From Bacilli bacterium (GTDB taxonomy: Bacteria; Bacillota_I; Bacilli_A; RF39; UBA660), in NCBI GenBank assembly GCA_016283075.1, contig JAEEMF010000021.1, forward strand, positions 1-12,215: a DNA stretch of 12,215 nucleotides. The letters are read 5' to 3'. Position 1 is the stretch's first letter; each line of letters opens with the position of its first letter. A program made the translations under genes and the position numbers. Below the pieces are notes generated by a model. The model was not told where the DNA came from. It did no database searches and saw nothing but the letters and a program-made list of their open reading frames with translations. Of this stretch, positions 7,435-12,215 are shown in pieces.

Positions 7435-7449
7435 ATATTTGACAAATAT
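7435..7449 (+). promoter_or_regulatory. Perfect 15-bp palindrome over the -35 box, candidate operator
   Basis: ATATTTGACAAATAT has two perfect 7-base arms around a central A. It begins four bases after the yutD stop and contains the entire TTGACA of the next promoter. A dimeric repressor bound here would block polymerase. The downstream Nudix-winged-helix regulator is the obvious candidate for autoregulation, but this is inference from position and symmetry. Confidence 0.5.
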
Positions 7450-7467
7450 TAAGATATCATATAAAAT
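7439..7467 (+). promoter_or_regulatory. Strong sigma-A-type promoter for the nrtR-like/prepilin unit
   Basis: The consensus -35 TTGACA (7439-7444) is followed by a 17-base spacer and TAAAAT (7462-7467). Transcription would begin near 7474, leaving a leader of about 22 bases with AAAGGAA before ATG 7496. It is the best -35/-10 pair in the window. Confidence 0.75.
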
Positions 7468-7495
7468 AATACCTGCTTAGAAAAGGAATGTTTTT

Positions 7496-8167
7496 ATGGA
7501 TATTTTTACTAAAGAATATATTAATTACCTAGAATCTTTAATCACTATTTTCACTGTGGATAAAGGTATTGTTAAAGTATTACTTATTAGAAAACAAACT
7601 GATCCATATAAAGGATACTGGAGTCTTCCAGGTGATGGTTTAAAGAATAATGAAACTTTAGAAAATAATATTACAGATGCACTTCTAGATCAAACCGGAC
7701 TACTTAATGTATATATTGAGCAGTGTTATACTTTTAGTGCACTTAATAGAAATTCTGAAGAAAGAGTTATTGCAACATCATTTATGGGTATTGTTGATAG
7801 TGTTAGTGCGGTCATTAAAAGACAAGATAGACCTAATATTATCAGTGAGTGGTTTCCAATAAATGATATTCCTAAAATGGCATATGACCATGAAGCGGTT
7901 ATAAAGAAAAATATTGAATTCTTAAAACGTAAGATAGTTAATATAAATACATTAAAAGCTTTTTTCCCAAGTGACTTTACTTTACCTGAAATACAAAAGG
8001 TATATGAACAAATACTTGGTAAGACTTTTGATAGAAGAAACTTTAGAAAGAAATTTGTAGGTCTTAATTTAATAGAAGATACTAATGAAAAGAATATTGG
8101 TTTTAATGGAAGACCTGCTAAATTATATAAATTTAAAGAAAATATTAAACAAATAGATTTATTTTAA
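7496..8167 (+). CDS. NrtR-like Nudix-winged-helix transcriptional regulator
   Basis: A 223-residue protein with two parts. Residues 15-145 form a Nudix fold: IRKQTDPYKGYWSLPG and the Nudix box region from P45 to L69. Against the consensus GX5EX7REUXEEXGU, E53 and G68 remain, but R, E, E and E are replaced by D61, A62, D65 and Q66 and the second G by D47, so hydrolase activity is probably lost. Residues about 150-217 match the C-terminal winged helix of the NrtR family: FTLPEIQKVYEQILGKTFDRRNFRKKF, then GRPAKLYKF. NrtR proteins bind ADP-ribose or related NAD metabolites and repress NAD-synthesis or sugar genes; the ligand here is unknown and no NAD gene is in the window. Its promoter is overlapped by a perfect palindrome, consistent with autoregulation. 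A prepilin-like gene follows after 13 bases. Confidence 0.85.
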   Translation: MDIFTKEYINYLESLITIFTVDKGIVKVLLIRKQTDPYKGYWSLPGDGLKNNETLENNITDALLDQTGLLNVYIEQCYTFSALNRNSEERVIATSFMGIVDSVSAVIKRQDRPNIISEWFPINDIPKMAYDHEAVIKKNIEFLKRKIVNINTLKAFFPSDFTLPEIQKVYEQILGKTFDRRNFRKKFVGLNLIEDTNEKNIGFNGRPAKLYKFKENIKQIDLF

Positions 8168-8180
8168 AGGAGTGGTTTTG

Positions 8181-8669
8181 ATGGATAATAAGGGTTTTGG
8201 AATTATTGAATTATTTATCTTTTTAGGTTTTACTGTACTTGTAATATTTACAGCATTTACTTTCTTTAATCATTTAGTAGGAGATATTTTATATGATAAC
8301 TCTGGTAGTTCATATAATTATGAAAATCCATATACTAAATATTATAAAGATGGTACTATTTCAAGAGTAGATAATACAGTAAAAGCTAAAAGTAACAAAA
8401 CTATTGTTGGAAATTATTCTGATATTGAAAAAGAATTATCTAAGAGTGCTAAAGAGTATTTTAATGATAATTATAAATATTTAGATAAGAATGATAGTTT
8501 ATATGTAAAATCATCTACTTTAAAAGAAAATGGATACATAGATAGTATTAAAAATAATGAAGATGAATCTATTTGTACAGGTTATACTATTATTACAAAT
8601 AATGGTGGTATAAACTATAAATCATATATTAGTTGTCCTAACTATAAAACAAGTGGTTATTGTGACTAA
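8181..8669 (+). CDS. Type IV prepilin-like small protein
   Basis: A 162-residue protein I assign by architecture rather than by named homologue. The N-terminus reads MDNKGFGIIELF: a short charged leader ending in G5, then F6 and E10 at the +5 position, followed by a hydrophobic helix to about residue 28. That is the prepilin peptidase recognition pattern (KG|FxxxE) of type IV pilins and Com/Gsp pseudopilins. The remaining part is polar and rich in Tyr, Asn and Lys. Three cysteines lie in the last 35 residues (ICTGY, SCPNY, YCD), so a disulfide loop outside the cell is plausible. AAGGAG at 8167-8172 is eight bases before ATG 8181; a GTG at 8172 overlaps that site and is a poorer start. No pilus assembly ATPase, platform protein or peptidase is near, so its machinery must lie elsewhere if it exists. 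Confidence 0.72.
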   Translation: MDNKGFGIIELFIFLGFTVLVIFTAFTFFNHLVGDILYDNSGSSYNYENPYTKYYKDGTISRVDNTVKAKSNKTIVGNYSDIEKELSKSAKEYFNDNYKYLDKNDSLYVKSSTLKENGYIDSIKNNEDESICTGYTIITNNGGINYKSYISCPNYKTSGYCD

Positions 8670-8686
8670 AAAATGTAAATAAATGC

Positions 8687-8715
8687 TTGACTTTATATAT
8701 ATCAAATGATAATAT
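8687..8715 (+). promoter_or_regulatory. rpsL promoter P1
   Basis: TTGACT (8687-8692), a 17-base spacer and TAATAT (8710-8715) form a good sigma-A promoter. The start near 8722 gives rpsL a leader of about 92 bases, long compared with the 10-20 base leaders elsewhere in this window. Confidence 0.65.
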
Positions 8716-8734
8716 ATTGTTGCATTCAACTGAG

Positions 8735-8758
8735 AAGGTTTGCTGCGAAGCAAATCTT
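8735..8758 (+). promoter_or_regulatory. Leader hairpin upstream of rpsL with GNRA tetraloop
   Basis: AAGGTTTGCT (8735-8744) pairs with AGCAAATCTT (8749-8758) as RNA, ten pairs including one G-U, closing a GCGA tetraloop (a GNRA loop). A further G-U pair is possible outside. It is followed by a weak T/A-rich run. It may be an attenuator or a protein-binding leader element for str-operon control; a short ACAC/GTGT stem at about 8777-8790 could form next to it. Function is inferred. Confidence 0.55.
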
Positions 8759-8765
8759 TAATTAG

Positions 8766-8774
8766 TGTTAAAAT
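8766..8774 (+). promoter_or_regulatory. Possible second rpsL promoter P2 (extended -10)
   Basis: TGTTAAAAT (TGn plus TAAAAT) lies eight bases after the leader hairpin. Transcription would start near 8781, bypassing the hairpin, with GAGAGGAGGA as the ribosome-binding site before ATG 8814. It is a motif call without a -35. Confidence 0.35.
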
Positions 8775-8813
8775 GAAACACCTGGATGTGTGTAAAGAGA
8801 GAGGAGGATATAT

Positions 8814-9233
8814 ATGCCTACAATTAATCAATTAGTAAGAAAAGGTAGAAGTAATAAAGTTAGAAAGAGTAAAGCTCCAGTTTTAAATGTTGGTTACAAT
8901 AGTAAAGACAAAAAACAAACTGATCAAAACTCTCCACAAAAACGTGGTGTTTGTACTCGTGTTGGAACTATGGCTCCAAAGAAACCAAACTCAGCTTTAA
9001 GAAAATATGCCCGTGTTAGATTAAGTAATGGAATGGAAGTTACTGCTTATATTCCAGGAGAAGGACATAACTTACAAGAACATAGCGTTGTTTTAATTCG
9101 TGGTGGACGTGTTAAGGACTTAATCGGTGTTCGTTATCACATTATTCGTGGAACTATGGATACTGCTGGTATTGAAAAACGTCGTCAAGGTCGTTCTAAA
9201 TACGGTACTAAGAAACCAAAATCAACTAAATAA
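8814..9233 (+). CDS. rpsL: Small ribosomal subunit protein S12
   Basis: A 139-residue S12, normal length for Gram-positive bacteria (137-140). S12 sits at the decoding centre and the subunit interface and influences accuracy. Core blocks are all present: QKRGVCTRV (42-50), PKKPNSALRK (55-64), GEGHNLQEHSVVLIRGGRVKD (82-102) and RSKYGTKKPK (127-136). K56 and K57 correspond to the lysine pair of the E. coli 42-43 site and K101 to K87, all in the sensitive wild-type state; D102, the methylthiolation site in many bacteria, is kept. The following loop reads KDLIGVRYH, whereas E. coli and Bacillus have KDLPGVRYH: I104 replaces the proline at E. coli position 90. It is the first gene of the str cluster, with a strong GAGAGGAGG site, and uses more CGT arginine codons than the upstream genes, as expected for high expression. 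Confidence 0.98.
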   Translation: MPTINQLVRKGRSNKVRKSKAPVLNVGYNSKDKKQTDQNSPQKRGVCTRVGTMAPKKPNSALRKYARVRLSNGMEVTAYIPGEGHNLQEHSVVLIRGGRVKDLIGVRYHIIRGTMDTAGIEKRRQGRSKYGTKKPKSTK

Positions 9234-9274
9234 TAAATTATTAACAATATATTAAATTCGAGAGGAGGAATATT

Positions 9275-9742
9275 ATGCGTAAAAGACGTGCAACAAAAAG
9301 AGACGTTTTAGCAGATCCAATATATAATTCTAAATTAGTTACAAAATTAATTAATAGATTAATGTTAGATGGTAAAAAAGGTGTAGCTCAAACTATCCTT
9401 TATGATGCTTTCGATATGATCAAAGAAAAATCTGGTTCTAATCCAGAAGAAGTATTTGAAAAAGCACTTGAAAACATTAAACCAGCTCTAGAAGTTAAAT
9501 CTCGTCGTGTTGGTGGAGCTAACTATCAAGTTCCAGTTGAAGTTAGAGCTGACCGTAGTGAAGCACTTGCTCTTCGTTGGTTAGTTCAATATGCTCGTTT
9601 AAGAGGAGCACATTCAATGGCTGAAAACTTAGCTAATGAAATTATTGATGCATCTAATGGTGTAGGTGCAGCTGTTAAAAAACGTGAAGATACTCATCGT
9701 ATGGCTGAAGCTAATAAAGCATTCGCACACTACAGATGGTAA
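9275..9742 (+). CDS. rpsG: Small ribosomal subunit protein S7
   Basis: A 155-residue S7, one residue shorter than the usual 156. It nucleates assembly of the 30S head by binding the 3' domain of 16S rRNA and lines the E-site. Recognisable blocks are MRKRRATKRDVLADP at the start, LINRLMLDGKKGVAQ (26-40), RRVGGANYQVPVEVR (77-91), ALRWLV and the C-terminal HRMAEANKAFAHYRW. In many bacteria S7 also represses translation of its own operon by binding its mRNA; the 41-base rpsL-rpsG gap here shows no strong hairpin to me. The ribosome-binding site is GAGAGGAGG. It lies between rpsL and fusA in the standard order and is almost certainly co-transcribed with both. Confidence 0.98.
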   Translation: MRKRRATKRDVLADPIYNSKLVTKLINRLMLDGKKGVAQTILYDAFDMIKEKSGSNPEEVFEKALENIKPALEVKSRRVGGANYQVPVEVRADRSEALALRWLVQYARLRGAHSMAENLANEIIDASNGVGAAVKKREDTHRMAEANKAFAHYRW

Positions 9743-9763
9743 TTCTAAGAAAGGAAACTATTT

Positions 9764-11839
9764 ATGGCTCGTGAATATAGCTTAAAAGACTATCGTAATA
9801 TCGGAATAATGGCTCATATCGATGCTGGTAAAACAACATTCACTGAAAGAGTTTTATTCCATACAAAGAAAATCCATAAAATTGGTGAAACACATGATGG
9901 TGCTTCACAAATGGACTGGATGGCTCAAGAACAAGAACGTGGTATTACAATCACATCTGCAGCTACTACAGCATTCTGGAAAAAACACAGATTAAACATC
10001 ATTGATACTCCAGGTCACGTAGACTTTACTGTAGAAGTTTCTAGATCACTTCGTGTACTTGATGGTGCTATTGCACTTTTAGACGCACAAGCTGGTGTTG
10101 AACCTCAAACTGAAACAGTTTGGAGACAAGCAACTGAATTTAAAGTACCTCGTATGATCTTCTGTAACAAGATGGATAAAATGGGTGCTAGTTTCGAATA
10201 TAGTTTAAAAACTATTGACGATCGTTTAGGTGTAAATGCAAAACCAATTGAATGGCCAATTGGTGCTGAAAATGAATTTAATGGAGTTATCGATTTAGTA
10301 ACTATGAAAGCTTATCATTTCGATGGTAAACCAGAAGAAGAATATACTGAAATCGAAATTCCAGCTGATCTTAAAGATCTTGCTGAACAAAAACATATGG
10401 AACTTGTTGAGTCTGTAGTTGAGTTCGATGATGACATTATGTCAAAATACCTAGAAGGTACTGAACCAACTGTTGAAGAAATCAAACATTGTATTCGTAA
10501 AGGTACACTTGCAGTTGAATTCTTCCCAGTTATGTGTGGTACTGCTTTAGGAAATATGGGTGTTAAACTTGCACTTGATGCAGTTATCGATTACATGCCA
10601 TCTCCACTTGATATTGAATCAATTAAAGGTGTAGATTTAGAAGGTAAAGAAATCGTTAGACATCCTGATGATAACCAACCTTTCGCTGCTTTAGCATTCA
10701 AGGTTATGACTGACCCATTCGTAGGTAAGTTAACTTTCTTCCGTGTATATTCTGGTAAATTAGATGCTGGTTCTTATACACTAAATGCTACTAAAGATGA
10801 AAAAGAAAGAGTTGGACGTATTCTTCAAATGCATGCTAATAACCGTACAGAAATTTCTGAGGTTTATGCAGGAGATATCGCTGCTGCTGTAGGACTTAAA
10901 AATACTACAACTGGTGACACTTTATGTGATGAGAAACATCCATGTATTCTTGAATCTATGGAATTCCCAGAACCAGTTATTGAACTTGCTGTTGAACCAA
11001 AATCAAAAGCAGATCAAGATAAAATGGCTGTAGCACTTCAAAAATTAGCAGAAGAAGATCCAACATTCAGAGCTTCTACTAACCATGAAACAGGACAAAC
11101 TATTATCGCTGGTATGGGTGAACTTCACCTTGATATCATCGTTGATAGAATGAAACGTGAATTCAACGTTGAAGCTAATATTGGACAACCACAAGTTTCT
11201 TACCGTGAAACTTTAACTGCTACTGCTGATTGTGAAGGTAAATATATTAAACAATCTGGTGGACGTGGACAATATGGACATGTTTGGGTTAAATTCGAAC
11301 CAAATCCAGATAAAGGATATGAATTCGTTGATGCAGTTGTTGGTGGTGTTGTTCCACGTGAATACATTCCAGTAACTGATAAGGGATTACAAGAAGCTAT
11401 GAAAACTGGTGTTCTTGCTGGATACCCTATGATCGACGTTAAAGCAACATTATTTGATGGTTCATACCATGATGTAGACTCATCAGAAATGGCTTTCAAA
11501 GTTGCTGCAAGTTTAGCTTTAAAAGAAGCTGCTAAAAAATGTAAACCAGTTCTTCTTGAACCAATTATGAAAGTTCAAGTTGTTGTTCCAGATGAATATC
11601 TTGGAAACGTTATGGGTGATATTACATCACGTCGTGGACGTCCACTTGGACAAGAATCAAGAGGAAACGCTTTAGCAATTGATGCTATGGTACCACTTGC
11701 TGAAATGTTTGGTTATGCAACAAGTTTACGTTCTAATACACAAGGACGTGGAACATTTACAATGGTATTTGATCATTATGAAGAAACACCAAAGAATATT
11801 ACTGAACAAATTATTAAGAAAAATGGATCAAACAACTAA
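9764..11839 (+). CDS. fusA: Elongation factor G
   Basis: A 691-residue translocation GTPase that moves tRNA and mRNA through the ribosome and helps recycle ribosomes. The GTPase motifs are intact: A17HIDAGKTT25 (G1), R59GITI (G2), D81TPGH (G3), N135KMD (G4) and CGTALGN (G5 region, about residues 258-264). Later marks include the domain III segment GMGELHLDIIVDRMKREFNVEANIG and the domain IV block KQSGGRGQYGHVW, so all five domains are present. The length matches canonical EF-G (B. subtilis about 692), which argues against a fusB-type or EF-G2 paralogue. AAGAAAGGAAA precedes the start, 21 bases after rpsG. No clear strong terminator follows; an inverted repeat and a new promoter lie in the gap before tuf. 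Confidence 0.98.
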   Translation: MAREYSLKDYRNIGIMAHIDAGKTTFTERVLFHTKKIHKIGETHDGASQMDWMAQEQERGITITSAATTAFWKKHRLNIIDTPGHVDFTVEVSRSLRVLDGAIALLDAQAGVEPQTETVWRQATEFKVPRMIFCNKMDKMGASFEYSLKTIDDRLGVNAKPIEWPIGAENEFNGVIDLVTMKAYHFDGKPEEEYTEIEIPADLKDLAEQKHMELVESVVEFDDDIMSKYLEGTEPTVEEIKHCIRKGTLAVEFFPVMCGTALGNMGVKLALDAVIDYMPSPLDIESIKGVDLEGKEIVRHPDDNQPFAALAFKVMTDPFVGKLTFFRVYSGKLDAGSYTLNATKDEKERVGRILQMHANNRTEISEVYAGDIAAAVGLKNTTTGDTLCDEKHPCILESMEFPEPVIELAVEPKSKADQDKMAVALQKLAEEDPTFRASTNHETGQTIIAGMGELHLDIIVDRMKREFNVEANIGQPQVSYRETLTATADCEGKYIKQSGGRGQYGHVWVKFEPNPDKGYEFVDAVVGGVVPREYIPVTDKGLQEAMKTGVLAGYPMIDVKATLFDGSYHDVDSSEMAFKVAASLALKEAAKKCKPVLLEPIMKVQVVVPDEYLGNVMGDITSRRGRPLGQESRGNALAIDAMVPLAEMFGYATSLRSNTQGRGTFTMVFDHYEETPKNITEQIIKKNGSNN

Positions 11840-11853
11840 TAAATCGTTATAAA

Positions 11854-11877
11854 AATACTTGAAAAATACCAAGTATT
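11854..11877 (+). repeat. Perfect 8-bp inverted repeat in the fusA-tuf gap
   Basis: AATACTTG (11854-11861) and CAAGTATT (11870-11877) are exact reverse complements with eight bases between. The structure spans the -35 of the tuf promoter. It could be a weak terminator or processing hairpin for the fusA transcript, but what follows is a mixed A/T stretch, not a clean T-tract, or it could be an operator for tuf. Confidence 0.6.
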
Positions 11878-11887
11878 ATTATAAAAT
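11859..11887 (+). promoter_or_regulatory. Separate promoter for tuf
   Basis: TTGAAA (11859-11864), a 17-base spacer and TAAAAT (11882-11887) form a good sigma-A promoter, giving a start near 11894 and a leader of about 27 bases with AGAGGAGGAAA. A separate tuf promoter inside the str cluster would let EF-Tu be made in excess over EF-G. Confidence 0.6.
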
Positions 11888-11920
11888 AAAATAGTAATTA
11901 AAAAAGAGGAGGAAATTTAA

Positions 11921-12215
11921 ATGGCAAAAGAAAAATTTGACCGTTCAAAACCACACGTTAACATTGGTACAATCGGACATGTTGACCATGGTAAAACTAC
12001 ATTAACTGCTGCTATTTCTAAATGTTTAGCAGGAAAAAATGGAAATCAAGCTGTTGATTTTGCAAACATTGATAAAGCACCAGAAGAAAGAGAACGTGGT
12101 ATTACTATTAATACTGCACACATTGAATACTCTACTGATAAGAGACACTATGCTCACGTAGACTGCCCAGGACATGCTGACTATGTTAAAAACATGATCA
12201 CAGGTGCTGCTCAAA
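11921..12215 (+). CDS. tuf: Elongation factor Tu (5' part, runs off the window)
   Basis: The first 98 codons and one further base of EF-Tu, the GTPase that delivers aminoacyl-tRNA to the ribosome. The start MAKEKFDRSKPHVNIGTIGH is nearly the Bacillus sequence. The GTPase motifs present are G19HVDHGKT26 (G1), R59GITI (G2, switch I) and D81CPGH (G3, switch II), followed by ADYVKNMITGAAQ at the edge. The NKxD motif and domains II and III are beyond the window. It is preceded by a strong AGAGGAGG site and its own promoter. Confidence 0.97.
   Translation, partial: MAKEKFDRSKPHVNIGTIGHVDHGKTTLTAAISKCLAGKNGNQAVDFANIDKAPEERERGITINTAHIEYSTDKRHYAHVDCPGHADYVKNMITGAAQ

Noticed and set aside
8172..8180. 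GTG at 8172 as start of the prepilin-like gene
   Set aside because: The GTG overlaps the AAGGAG site itself; ATG 8181 has correct spacing and gives a typical short prepilin leader.
8773..8835. Short open frame in the rpsL leader (20 codons) overlapping the rpsL start
   Set aside because: It has no ribosome-binding site, and its ATG falls within the P2 -10 motif; nothing supports translation.
11200..11499. Antisense open frame in fusA, and similar antisense frames at 2716-2928, 5834-6040, 8622-8831 and 12026-12214
   Set aside because: They lie opposite well-supported genes or an intergenic promoter, lack family features, and look like by-products of the sense coding.

Overview
The window looks like chromosomal DNA from a low-GC Gram-positive bacterium, most likely an uncultured member of the class Bacilli (gut RF39-, Erysipelotrichia- or Mycoplasmatota-adjacent lineages would fit). 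The reasons are a very AT-rich sequence, strong AGGAGG/GGTGAT ribosome-binding sites, the gene order rpsL-rpsG-fusA-tuf, and a YutD-family gene, a family I associate with Bacilli. All Trp codons are TGG and no TGA interrupts any gene, so the standard code applies. Lineage is inferred from gene content, not from a search.

Layout. (1) 1-336, minus strand: start of a membrane-anchored metallophosphoesterase, cut by the window edge. It is divergent from (2) 514-3132, a two-gene operon with a double zinc-ribbon protein carrying a C-terminal membrane helix, followed by a secreted/membrane protein with two ungapped tandem TPM domains. (3) 3189-5387: a long peptidase-U32 family protein of the RlhA/TrhP RNA-hydroxylation type, between two intrinsic terminators. 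(4) 5430-7431: a membrane-anchored SH3b plus glycoside-hydrolase-like (DUF4015) protein, coupled to a YutD-family small protein. (5) 7496-8669: a Nudix-winged-helix regulator of the NrtR type with a degenerate Nudix box, behind a strong promoter whose -35 lies inside a perfect palindrome, then a small type IV prepilin-like gene. (6) 8814 to the window end: the str cluster rpsL, rpsG, fusA and the first 98 codons of tuf, with a structured rpsL leader, two candidate rpsL promoters and a separate tuf promoter.

The str genes make small-subunit proteins S12 and S7 and elongation factors EF-G and EF-Tu. The upstream genes are mostly envelope or RNA-modification housekeeping genes. I see no mobile element, CRISPR array, tRNA or rRNA. 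No gene-free stretch exceeds 300 bases; the longest gaps are 337-513 and 8670-8813, and both contain promoter signals.

The points most worth a second look are the zinc-ribbon/tandem-TPM pair, the S12 Pro-to-Ile change at the classic streptomycin-response position, the NrtR-like regulator with its candidate operator, the isolated prepilin gene, and the recurring placement of an extended -10 promoter (TGnTAWAAT) directly after a terminator hairpin.
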